Shown here: in pieces, positions 13,268 to 25,024 of the stretch
Layout of the letters: each line of letters begins with the position of its first letter
How positions within the stretch are numbered: the first letter of the stretch is position 1
From: Mortierella hygrophila
Lineage: Eukaryota > Mortierellomycota > Mortierellomycetes > Mortierellales > Mortierellaceae
Direction: 5' to 3'
DNA: 64,000 bases
Assembly: GCA_015680625.1 (NCBI GenBank)
Contig: JAAAXW010000006.1
Span: 1 to 64,000, forward strand
The notes under the pieces: generated by a model
The model's input: the letters and a program-made list of their open reading frames with translations, nothing else
Database searches by the model: none
What the model was told of the DNA's origin: nothing
Program-made: the position numbers and the translations under genes

Positions 13268-13291
13268 AAAAAAAAAAAAAAAAAAAAAAAA
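13268..13291. repeat. Poly-A tract (24)
   Basis: Uninterrupted run of 24 A. No features of a processed retrocopy are seen next to it. Confidence 0.9.
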
Positions 13292-15786
13292 TCCACCCGC
13301 CAAGCGGAATGAATTGAGTTTCACGATCTCAACTTTTGTTACTATATCCCTCCTCCTCCCCTGTCCTTTCCTGCATACGCAATATTACAACAAACAAAAC
13401 AACAATCAACAAGGCAGCATCACTTATTTCCATCGACTTCTTCCATTGAACACCTTCATATTCCATCAACCTGTTTTTTTTCGTCCGATCTCGTTTTTGT
13501 TGTTTGCCATATCAAACATATGTGTAAAGTAGAAGAGGGGCCATCTTCGCCGATGTGTCGAATCATGTCGTTCGTCCTCTTGAAGTATGAACATTTTTTC
13601 GAACAACATTCCATTCAAGAACCTAAATGATCGGTGAACGATCCTTTTTGTTTTTCCATTCTCGGGGAGAATTGATGCACAGAGACAAAAAAAAAAAAAA
13701 AAGGCCGAGCCCTCCCCCCCCCCTTTTCGCTCATCGTTCTACCCCTGTCTGTCCATCAACCTATTGGTTCCTCCGTTTTTTATCGTCCGATTTACTTCAT
13801 CTGAGCGACAGATGTATGAAACTATGATCACACAACACAAAAGATGTGCAGCTGCCCTCAACTCAATTGCACCATTGTTCCATTTTTCACCTCCCATGGC
13901 TCAGTCAGCACCATCCAGTAGTGCTCACTGCTAACAGCTTCGCCATCACCCATTGCTTACTCTTTCTCCCATTTACACCTTTTCGTGCCCACAAGCAGAA
14001 CCATGGGGTTAGTCACCATGGCCCAGGACCTAGTCCTTCTTGGCGCTCAAATCTTTGGAGGAAATGGAATTAATGAGACAATACCAATACGTGGGAGGAT
14101 GGATGGCGAGTGCTCATTATCATGAAACCAAAGGCTACCTACACGTAACCAGGTAGCTAATCGGGCATTCAATTGCAAAAGGTATGAACAAACATAGAAT
14201 TGTAAACTGGAAAAAAAAAAGAGGGCACCAAGGAGGAATAAATGGCGCAGACTTGGAATGACCATTGGAGCAGTTATTGATCATAAGGAAGGGGGTGTAA
14301 CAAGCACCAATGCGCACGCCAACAGGCAACATTAATCTGGGAGGGAGGACAGAAGGCTGTGTTTGCACAGTGAATTGATGGTGTATTGGTATTGAGAAGA
14401 CAGGGTTCTCGGCAGCACAAGAGTGCGTGAGAGGAGGTGCTGACATGTTCAGTGCTGTATGTCCACCTCTCCTTCTTCCTCTTCCTTTGCTCATTTGGGC
14501 TGAGTTGGTACTCACCTAAGCTAATTTCCAGTGCCAGACAACCAGCCAGCCAGCAAAAAGAGAAATGAGGAAACAAACTCAATGGATAGATAGTTGACGA
14601 TCGTTTTCACTATCACTCCAAAGCACCGCCCGCCGCTCCTTTCTAGCCACCGATCGATCGAGTTTTGTTTTTTCTTTTGTAATCCTATGGCTAATTCGAG
14701 CGTTTACATAATCAACGAGCCGCGGAGGAAATAACACGTCGAGATACATGATGGACCAAGTTACACGGCGCGAGAGGGAGGTCAGGGGATGAGATGGAGA
14801 AATGGAGAGATTGTTTAAGTCGATTTTCTTCTTTTTGTTTATTTCGTGCGTTGTGCGTGTGCTCACACACATACACGGTCCCTTTTTTTTAACGCGATCA
14901 CAGGCGAGAGCAAACACGATGTGATATCAAATAAAGCTCCAGTTGTTGTTTTTTTTCACCCTTTGGCATTGTCTTTGCAGCCATGCTCTGACAGTACAAC
15001 ACAGCTTGCAGTCCATAAAGGAGGGATCGTTCACGCTGTGTTCACCCAGCCAGTCCGTATACCTCATTCTCCATCTTTGTATTCTAATTGGCTTGCTCTC
15101 CAGCAAATAAACGCACGCCGTCTGTCCTTAGTCCTAGCTAAAATCAATAGCACAAAACAGCACAAAATGACTGACGCGACGTGTTCACACCTTATATCCA
15201 TGCGCCCCCCACCTCTTCCACCTATTATTCATTCATTCATCCCATCCATCTCATCGAGCGTTCAGAGTTTTTCTCCCCATTGATCTACTTTAACTTCCTA
15301 GTCTAGCAAAGCTCACCGCCTAGTAAACTGACGCGTCTGGCAAAGAGGATTCAAGACAATTGGTGTTCAATCTAGTGATTTATTGTACAATCTAAGGTTT
15401 TGTTGGCCGCGCTGTCGCTGCTAGCTGTATGTCACTGTTGTCGATGTTGTTATCTCACTCTGGACGCTCTTGAGGAACGTACCACCGATTCCATTGCTCG
15501 ATCACCAGCTGGAGACTTGTCGACACCACGATCCTGGTTAGGGAAGAGAAGAGTGGGGAATGGGCGAAGACATAAAAAATAGAGAACAGGGAGAGAGAGA
15601 GAGAGAGGAGAGAGATAGGTAGACAAATAGATGCAGCTCATTGTATGCAGGGGAAGAAAAACAGATATGCAGAGTGGACGAAAAACCAAAACAAAATCAA
15701 TACGAAAGAAGAAAAGAATGAAGAGATATGCGAGGATGAGTTTTTTTCTCTTTAGTGTTTTAATGCTGAATGAATAAGCTTGTCTT

Positions 15787-17180
15787 TTAGCGTTTGCGAA
15801 GCAATCGGGAAGCTTGACATCCCACTAACCCCATCACGGCAACGACAGAGATGAGTGTCAAACCCATAGTCAGGACGGCCCGTCGTGTGGAGGTGATCTT
15901 GGCGTACTTGCGCTGTTTGCGCTTGTTGTTCAGGTTGTCGCGTCCTTCTGTCCGTATCATCTCGTTGTCATGATATCCGTGGCTTCCTCCATCCTCGTCC
16001 GTGCTGTCCCCACTTGTTGATCTGGCTCTTGACAATGCGCCCTTCTAGATAAGTTGCAAAAAAAAAAGGAAAAGGAAAACAAAAACACGATATAGTGACA
16101 CCAAAAAAACCAATAGAATTGGCGTAAGAATCAAAAACCATAAAGCGACATAGAATGGCAGCATAGAATACAAAGCATAGAATCAGTGAGCGGGAGAAGA
16201 AGCATAGCCAATGGTAATGCGCAGGAACAAGGATTGAGCATCATAAAGTGAAAAAAAAAAAAAAAAAAAAAAAAAAGAAGAGAGAGAGAGTGAGTGAGAG
16301 AAAAAAGAATATTGGTCAACACACTGTGCGTTTTGCCTTATGTTCTCACGGGTAGAATTACAACCCTACTCGAGACTGTCTTCTTGTCAGTGGAGTCAGA
16401 GGCAACAGCCTCGATGTAACAAAAGAGTCTAGACCATGATCAAGACAAACAACTCGCCCATCGTTTTCATAGTTCAAAAGTAAAAACTTCATCCAGTTTG
16501 GTTTTGGCGCGAGTTTGTGAAGGGTGGACGAGTCAACGAAATCAGGCAGTTTGAACTAATGCGGTTAGTGTGAGTGGGAATGCTCTGAGGCATAGTGCCA
16601 ATCATCACTTGGAATGAAGAAGAAAAAAAAAAGAGAGAGATAGACGCCCATGCCTATGTTCCACTCAACGCACGCAACGAAAACTAAAAAAAAAAAAACC
16701 TTCTCTGGCTCCATCAACTCATAGGAGCACTAACCTCAGCTATGTAGGACATATTCACTCGCTTCACCCTCTCAACACGCACACAAACATCAAACGTTAA
16801 CCACAAGAGACAAGCCTGGACCATGGATTTGAGGGTCAATCCAATCCTGCAATTGGTGCACTTCCGCGGATCTTGGTATTGACAGATTTCCTCAATCTCC
16901 CGTCCCTGTCTGCTTTGCATGGTCACCCTGGTGGCATCGCTCTATGATTGGCGGACCAAATTCGTCTGGCCCATTGCACAGGGCATTGTTGATGTTATCC
17001 CTCTCGTTTTCCTTGCAGCGTTCTCCCTCTCCTCTTTTCTCCACACCGCAGAAAAAAAGTGTAAAAAATAAAACGGCATAATGCCAAAATGCCTCAGAAA
17101 GCCAAATGTCCACTTGCCCAGAGGAAAGCCGAAAAGGAATAGCGTAAAGCTAATCGAGGCATTTGTACTCGATCGACCAT
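15787..17180 (-). CDS. Unrecognised protein with C-terminal membrane anchor (model partly uncertain)
   Basis: I do not recognise this gene. Two exons look solid: 16044-15787 (85 aa and TAA) and 16555-16370 (62 aa). The second has a branch site CACTAAC 9 bp before its TTAG acceptor and a GTAGGG donor; both junctions are phase 0, so the join is in frame. The last exon encodes a Ser/Asp-rich then basic stretch (NKRKQRKYAKITSTRR), one hydrophobic segment of ~20 residues and a short RLLRKR tail, as in a tail-anchored protein. The middle exon includes FVDSSTLHKLAPKPNWMKF. Upstream is tentative: an exon at 16941-16738 with a GTTAGT donor, or a shorter exon inside it (~16845-16800), and a first exon 17180-17118 ending at a GCAAGT (GC-type) donor. 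With these exons every junction stays phase 0. The start lies about 120 bp after the acyltransferase stop on the same strand. The last exon is probable; the 5' end is a hypothesis. Confidence 0.45.
16252..16276. repeat. Poly-A tract (25)
   Basis: Lies inside the proposed last intron (16045-16369) of the minus-strand gene, where it reads as poly-T. Confidence 0.85.
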
Positions 17181-17298
17181 ATTTGGGATCAGTCAAGAAA
17201 AAAAAGGGGTGGATGAAAAGGGAGTGAACGAAAGAACGATCGGGCGAACGCGAGATTTGATGAGAATGATAGTGTTGAGAGAGAGCGCCCGTAGTTCT

Positions 17299-20200
17299 TT
17301 ATAGTTTGGGCGCTCCGTTGCCCTTTTTGGGTGCAGGACTGGGCATGGGTACCTTAACCGGGGCAGGCGAGTTGGCGACGACCTCGGCGAATCGGAGAAC
17401 TCGGGACGAAACTAAGCAGAACAAGGCAAAGGCAATTATAATGTTAATATTGTTGCCTTGGTTCACTATGCCGTGGTCGATTCGACGTCCAGTGACGCGT
17501 TAAAGCAGTCGGCTTTCATACCTGTGGCGTTATCGCGACGGTTCTTCCCTTCACGTCTGAGGGTGCCAATGTGCTCCACCATATCCCAAAGCGGGCCATT
17601 GGCAATGACGTGTCCATCAAGGCCTCTGCTTGGCATATAGTCTGGGTGGAGGGCAACCTTGGTTTTCTCCTTAGGGCCGGTGGGCCTTTTGATCATGAGG
17701 ATACCATAGTCGCACAGACGGTTGAAGCCGTTTTTAAGGGTCTCCATGTTGACGGACTCAAAGTATGAGAGATCGCCCTGGTAGTAGAGGGTCTTTCCAA
17801 ACATCTGGGTCTTCTCCATAAACACGCGCTCTTCGATCCAGTGAAGTTGGTCTCCGCCAGCATTGGCCTGCTCGGTGATCTCCTTGGCGGTAGGGATAAG
17901 AGTGTAAAGCGACACGGCAGCCAGCCAGTATGTTTCCACGAAAGGCCAAAGCAAGAAGCAATAGAAATCTAGAGTAAAGAAAGAATGAGCAAGTGGAATT
18001 AATCAGTAATAAACTCTAACATGACCCATTCCAACGCGTGTTTCTTCAAGTAATGACTGAGAATTTGTACCATAGTTCTCGCGACCAATGCTGCGTTCCA
18101 CATCGGAAAGGCCGACAAAGCCCTCACTGTCGATCTCGATTACGCTTGATTTCTATAGAGGTTCGAGGAGGAGTCAAGGTTAATGGCGCGCTTCCAGAGA
18201 GTGCGAGTGTGCGCATATCATCGACTGGATACATCATGTCTGAGACGCGAGCTTACCTTGAGGTACTCCAAGGTGTTTTCTAGGTTGCTCTGAATGTCGC
18301 CAGGGTTATAGATAAAGTCAGTCTTAAGCAGCCGACTCAAGAATGTGACCTCGTTCAGCAACTCGGTCTGGCTGATTTTCTGTGTTGACTTGGCTCCACC
18401 GATCTTGATGCGAGTGTACATAGTGACGGCAACGATAGCCTCATGGATGAAAAGGTGAATAAGCTGGTTGCGATAGAATGAGAGTTCGAATCTCTTGACG
18501 GCGTAGAAGACAGGCTCAAGCAAGTTCTTCTGAAGAGCGACCAAATCCTTGAGAACTCCCAAAGCGCTATATGGAAAAAGCATGTCCAAACGGCATGAGT
18601 AAGCTAGTTCCTCAAGGAGACGACATGTAGGAGGCGGTCTATCAGAGGCAGAGACACTTACCGATCGACGACTTCTCCTGTCTCCATCCCGCTAAAGTTG
18701 GCAACACGACCACCCTTGGACAAGATCTCGCGCTTCAACCAGTCCACGCGGCGAATAAGCTCATTGCGACCAACGCCCTATTAAAAATCAAGATCGAAAC
18801 GTCGTCATTAGAAATCTGACACAAAGAGGCACCCGCATATGGACTGAGGACATGTTAGAATACTTACGCGTCCACGAAGAGTTAGGATAACGGTACCAAC
18901 AAGTGCTGTTGGCATAACAACTGAGACAGAGTTCTACATATGTAAAGATGGCGAAAGTGACAACAATAACAGTCAATACCACGTCGCATCCATCTTGACC
19001 TGATTAATTAACGTTGCGAATATATAAGAGGGAAGTAAGCTTACAATGTCGGCCAACACCTTGTAGCCCAATGCTTTCAGTAATTGAGACTTGGCAGTGT
19101 TATCGGTCATCTCCTGCTCGTTGATGATCCTATTTAAACCAGAAACACATAGGTTAGTTGATGTTGAGAGGTTGTCATTGCGATGTAGAATAATCTCGGT
19201 AATGAAATTGGTGGCCAAAGCTTACTCTCGTCTTTGAATCTCGTGGTTCATAAACTCGCGCAGACTGTAGGGTTTGGCGAATCGGACATCGATGCGTCCC
19301 ATCTTGAGCTGAAGCAGGCGCGAGTTGGTAATGACACCCCACAAACTCTCCTTCTCCTTTGGAATGCCAAGCAGCTCATTGATGTACGTCTCGGTCTCGA
19401 TGACCTTGTCGTACCCGATCGATATAGGAACGATGTAACAGTCCTGAACACGATTCGAGAGCATAGCGTCCATGATGATCTTTAGAACTATGAGGCAAAA
19501 AAAAATGAATGGTATGGCATGAGTGGGTGAACTTTTGAGTGTCATGACGCACTCATGCTCCCATCAGGTGTACGATCAAGGCTGAGGCGTACCTCCGAGC
19601 TTGGGTGGCAAAAGCTTTCCTGTTCTGCTGCGGGTTCCCTCGATAAAGCACTCGATGTTGTAACCGCCCTCCAAAAGCTCCTGTACGTATTCCTGAACGA
19701 TGGTTGTGTAAAGATGATCGTCGGCCCATGAGCGGCGAATGAAGAATGCGCCAGCGCCTTTGAGTGCCTTTCCGACAACAGGCATGTCCAAGTTGTCTCC
19801 AGCAGCGATATGAGGCAAAGCCAATCCCATGCGGAAGAAGATGTAAGAGATGACGAGGTAGTCGATGTGGGACTTGTGACAGGGGAGGATGACCATGGAG
19901 TACTTCTTTTCCGCACAGTACTCTGCAACGCGTCTCAGCTCGAGGAACTCGGACTCCTTGATATGGATGCCTTGGTGGTACATGCGCACGAGAATGTTGT
20001 TGATGAGGAAAGCAAAGAATCTAATGAACGAGTAATATAAATTAGCAAAAGCATGTGTCAGCAAACAAACAAGCAAACAAAAAAAACAAACAAACAATGT
20101 AATACAGTGTCTGTCAAAAGAAATATTATCATCGCCACCCAATGTTGCCATCCATTATTGCCATACCTGATAAACTTCATGCTGTTCATGTCACTGACGA

Positions 20201-21460
20201 GCTTGTCAATGTTGGTCTTTGCCACTGCAGTCACTTCGGCCTCCAATGTCTTCCGGCGTGCCTCGACGTCCTCGGGACGCATGGGCCACACCTTGGGCTT
20301 GAAATTCTTCTTTCCTGCATTGGCAGCCTTTTCTGCTTCGTGAGCATCCCGTCTCTGTTTAATCAAGACCTCCAGCTGTTTGTTGGCCATAGACTTTACC
20401 AACTCGACAACTATTGAAATTCAAATCCAACGTCCATTAACAATTTTTGTGAGTTAGTGTCATAACCAAAGATGCAGCCCATGTCATATGGTGTATTTTC
20501 TCAAAAGAAAAACGAAAACGTGAGCTTACCTTTCTGACTGGCAAGAATACGGTCCTTGAACGAAGCCGAGAATCCTTCGTAGAAAATGCGAGTTCCGACA
20601 TAATTGCTGTAACTTCTCCAACCCTATGGCACCATCATCAAAGGGGAGGTAAAACAGATGTAAATACACAATGGATCAGATGTAGTAGAATTGAACACTC
20701 TTGCTCCTTGATCCTTCTTTGATGTTCTCTTTTTTTTCTGTGGTTCTCTTCCGTTTCCCTATCCTCTCCTCCAATTGACCGTCCGTCCTCCGTGTCACGT
20801 CCACATTCTTGTCCATAACAGACATTGGGACACGTGTATAATGTTGTCGTTCTCGCGAGCACAAGAAAACAATAAAATGAAGCAGGTCCAAGTCGATCCG
20901 CAGGAAGAAAGCGCACCAAACAAACAAGATAAGTCCGCCATGCATTGAAAGTCGTTCTTGCTTGAATAAAAGGTCCAATTGACGACTTACAGTTCCTTGG
21001 TAGAACGCTGCAGTTTGCACCACGAATCCGACGGGGTCCTCTCTGATTCTTCCGGCATGTTTCTTACTGTTCGTTTGAGAAAAATTATCGTAAGTGAATG
21101 GAAAAAAAACCACGAGTTAGAACAGACCAGACGACAACAGACAAATTGGCAATAGCCCAACCACATGAACGGTTGAAAAAGGAAAAAAAAAAAAAAAAGA
21201 ATAAGAAAAAGAAAGAGAACTTGCGTGATATTCTCGACACCAGACTCGTCGTTGTCGGGTCCACCGCTCTGGGTCGCTGGCTTGCCGTTGGGTGTGGTTT
21301 CAAGGAGTGGGCTCGTTTCGCCAGAGGGAGGGCAGGAAGACGAATCAACCTGCTGTGCGGGGACGATTGGCATGACATTCTTGAGTGGCTTCAACTCCAA
21401 GACAGGCCCTGTACTTGTTCCGACATTGTCTGGTCCAGTTTTGTTGTTCTTTGTTGCCAT
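17299..21460 (-). CDS. Glycerol-3-phosphate / DHAP acyltransferase (PlsB-type)
   Basis: Thirteen exons (minus): 21460-21225, 21066-20991, 20623-20530, 20410-20167, 20020-19593, 19487-19226, 19129-19045, 18933-18868, 18777-18662, 18566-18257, 18152-18071, 17968-17522 and 17411-17299, giving 852 aa with all phases consistent. The enzyme acylates sn-1 of glycerol-3-phosphate (or DHAP), the first step of phospholipid and triacylglycerol synthesis, probably at mitochondria or ER. Exon 5 holds the acyltransferase core: HKSHID (His265/Asp270, the HX4D dyad), GAFFIRRSW and IEGTRSRTGKLLPPK. Exon 6 continues with IVPISIGYDKV, the fourth block of this family. Size fits the PlsB/GPAM/GNPAT group rather than the shorter Sct1/Gpt2 enzymes. 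Intron 1 appears to be GC-AG. If the last intron is retained, a stop at 17466 gives a different short C-terminus. Substrate preference between G3P and DHAP is not decided here. Confidence 0.92.
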
Positions 21461-24400
21461 GTTGTTATGCTTTTGGTGCTGAATGAATTGTGTTGGGAGA
21501 TGGACGGTCGTTGTTGTTGCTGTTGTTGTTGTTGGAATGAGGTGATCAGAGCAAAAAAGGAAAGGTCCTGATCCAGTTCCTTTCTGTTCCTATGAAGAGT
21601 CCTTGCAAGGCGAGGTTGACAAAGGCAGGCGGGGAGTTGAGGGAGAGAAAAAAAAAGGTGAGAGGGAGGAGAGTAGGGAGGAGTTGGTAGAGAGGGTGAG
21701 AGTAAGAAAAAAAAAGAAAAAGGAAGAAAAAATAATTATGGGGGTAGTCTTTTTCGGTGGTGTCCGACTGGGGTCGAAGAAGAGAATTGACGGAAAGAAA
21801 AGGGGAAAAAAAACAAACGAAGAAACCAAAATCCTGATAAATGGTTTTCGCACACCCACGACTGGAGACAATTGAGCACAATTAAACCAAGAAAAGGTGA
21901 AATAAAAGAAGGCTACAAGCTACGACTAATAACCTAATGACTATCTACAACTACAACAAGAAGAAACTACGACTACCATTGACTATGGATCTACAATCTA
22001 GGAAACAAAAAAATGAAGAAAGATAACGGCTCAATAGGTCCTGTCCCCAATGGGCGCTGTGAGTGTGTGTGTGTTGTTGTTGGAGGAGGAGGTTCAAGGG
22101 GGTTACTGACTGACTGACTGGTGAACAGGAGACAGGGGTGGAAATATGGTAAGAGAGACAGTGTGAGAAACGGGCTGTCGAAGAGAGGAGTGTGTGGGAG
22201 AGAAAGATGAGAAAAGAGAAGAGAAGAGAAGAGAGGAGAGAAGAGGGGGAGAGAAGTGAAAAGAGATAAAGATGAAATAATAAAGCGAAACATGGACGGA
22301 CACTTTAACGCATCAACGTTTTCTTTCATCGATCGACCTTGACAATTGCTTCGGCCTTCCCTCTCTCTCTCTCCACTTGTCTCTTGCCCACAGATACCAT
22401 CGCAATCTCTACCACTCTTTGCTCATGTTCACGACCATGGCTCATATCCATCAATTGCCCCGCCTGTTCGTTCCCATGTCTTTTGACTTTGTCTCAATTT
22501 CATGCCATTCCTCTCGTCCTCGTCGTTGTTCACTGGTCGTTTGACCTTGCCCTATCAATGGAGGTGTGGGATGTGGACGTGTGAGTTGTGGATGTGGATG
22601 AAGAAGAAAAAGAAGGCGGCCTTGACAGAACCTTATTTGTCCTTGGATGCGGGCCTTTCTTGCACTGGCCAGTGGGGTACACTTGCTTTTGCGATCTCCG
22701 GCAGAAGAATTCCAATTGTTGGGGGGAAATGATATCCACCTTCTCCCGCATCAAAGACAGACAACTAAAAATGACATCCTCTTGACCTCTTCTTTCCTGT
22801 TATATTTTTCTACGGTACCGTTGTACTGACGCCAATGGCCATCATGCCATTGTACACTCTATATTACATCACACAACCATACCATTGATACAGTGGCATG
22901 TCTACAAACGTGTACCGATGAGCTAACTCTGTTGACGGGAACCTGGTCTTGGCAGCCACATGTGCCGCTCACATACATTAAAACTTTCCCCTGGAGCTCT
23001 TTATTTTTGTCCCGTTTACTCATGATTCGAACCTCCTTGGCGACATTCACAACTCTTATAAAGCTCTAAAACACCTTCTCAAAGTAGTCTTCCCGCTTTC
23101 ACCATATTCCCTACGCTGTTCTCCACAATGGTAGAAGACAATGCACTAGTGCAGGATTGATTTATGGCGCGTTTTTCTTTGTCTCTTTTTCGCCCTTCTT
23201 TTTTTTTCCTGTTCCCTGTTGGCCTCTGTACACTGACTTGATTGAAGTCGTCTGTCAGTGTTTTTCTTTTCTTTCAGAAATAGCCCCAAAAGAGTGGTGA
23301 ACGGACCACCTTGTAATATTTTATTCTTCATCCGACCCGAATTTTACTTCCGGTCGTTTTTCTGTTGGCTTTTGACATTGTGAGCAAATTCAGGCGAGCC
23401 TGGCCGTTCCTTATCGGTGGGAAATGACAACAAAGAGGGAGCGAGGTTCGCATCGGCTCCATTACTGTCCAATGGTGTACTTTGTCAGAGTCGGACCCCA
23501 GCTAACAATTAACTATTCTTTGAAACCATCGCCTCGACGAACGGTAGTTGACAACGATAACAACGGACAACGCCAACTGTTTTTGGTTTTCATTCATTCA
23601 AACCCCTTCGGCAAATCAAGGAAAGAACAATGAGGGCGTGTGCTTTGCAGGGATAGCAAAGACGCACGAAGCGCAACTGGCCATGTGCCTAAACGAATAA
23701 TATATTATTAAATCTTATTCATCAAACTGCTTCAAACGCACTAGCACGCGCCCTTTTCATGTCTTCATTTCATGGACAACACAACCTCACCGTGCCTTTG
23801 TTTTTCTTTTGTTGCCAAGCCCTGGCGACCATAACCGTACCGGAGCATATCGGACGTTTGTGAAAGAGAAAAAAAGGCTGATAACGAACATGGGCAAATG
23901 TATGCTTGTCGCTTTAACGAGCATAGGCAACCTACTATGCGTTCTGCGTACCCGTGGATCGGTCTGCTTCTTTACTTGGCATTGCTTGTTCCCATGGCAC
24001 TATGTTTTTTGTTTTGTTGTTGCTCATCGTCCTAATCTCTTCCCAAGACATAACTACCACTCTATGCTCTCCGTTTGCGACTGGCAGTTCAATATAACTG
24101 ATGGATCATTACTCTTCGCGCTTGAAGGCTGAAAAACAATAAACACACAGACAGGCATGGTAGGATGTTTTGGATACAACGTGGAGATGGTTCGTAATAG
24201 ATTATGTTCCCTTTTCTTTTTTTCAATTGATGTCGTACATGAGCGCGGTCGACAATTGTTTCCTTGGCCAACTCCTTGTGAAAGGGTTCGCAGGCGTTAC
24301 AAGGCCGTTGATGACAAGGTCAACATTGTTAGCATACCGATCTAAGAACAACTCGGTAGAGTAGCACCGGCGCCTTATTGTGCTAGAGAAGGATAATGTT

Positions 24401-25024
24401 ACCTTTGGTCTATCCTCGATCTTGTGTCTTCATTAATAGCAGCTGCGCGAGAATGCTCGGAGTTGTATGCAGAGGTTCCACTTTTCCATGTACCCAATGC
24501 ATAGAAAAGGATATGGACAACGATTTAATCACGTGGCGGTTGTTTATCCAGAACACAGAAATGCGGCTTCAGCCACCCATCCTCGGACTGGAGAAAACAA
24601 CCACCAGGCGGGTAAGCCAAAAAGGGGTCGCGGATTCGGCACTTCCCACCCTTCCTTGCCACCCATGCCGAAACTTTGAATGTTTCTCTCCTAGCTCCTC
24701 CTCCTCCTCTCGCGTCTTTTTTCCTTCTCCCATCTTTCCTCACCCCTTCTTCCTCTCTCCTTCTGCATTCGTCCTTTCATCTCAAGGACATACATTCTCA
24801 TTTTCAGGCACATTCCACCACTTAAGCATTATTTTCCTTCTTTTTTTCAGGCACCAGAGCGCCAGGTATGCAATACTAGTCGCGCCATGACTTTCCTCGC
24901 TCATCAACTCGGAACCAAAACAACACTTATCCAATTAATGTCTTGGTACTAATACACCTCCATTCTGTCGATAGCCAACATCTCCGGATTACATCGCCGA
25001 GACGACTGATACGCGAGTGATCCA
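21461..25024. other. Gene-poor 3.6-kb divergent intergenic region
   Basis: Separates the divergent starts of the acyltransferase (minus) and PPR gene (plus). It is rich in GA/CT tracts (21640-21740, 22200-22270, 24690-24780). No open frame has domain-like content. A run of short TTTTTCAG acceptors near 24800-24870 could belong to a 5' UTR intron of the PPR gene, but I cannot confirm one. Confidence 0.45.

Larger units (their letters stand above)
10953..15786. other. Gene-poor 4.8-kb region with simple repeats
   Basis: I see no exon with domain-like content, and open frames are short and biased by homopolymers. It contains poly-A/T tracts, an ATGA/GAAT tetranucleotide tract near 12660-12686, a TCTG tract, GA-rich stretches near 15590-15618 and long C/T-rich runs. 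The first part is presumably the promoter and leader of the Zn2Cys6 gene starting at 10952. Non-coding transcripts or small genes cannot be excluded by eye. Confidence 0.5.

Noticed and set aside
17466..17521. Stop codon at 17466 as the real acyltransferase end
   Set aside because: A GTATGA donor and CTTAG acceptor join in phase to a further exon with good coding composition (RVLRFAEVV), so 17299 is preferred; the shorter form is kept only as a possible isoform.
23020..23060. GATTCGAACC, tRNA B-box-like sequence
   Set aside because: Flanking bases cannot form a T-stem and no anticodon arm is present.
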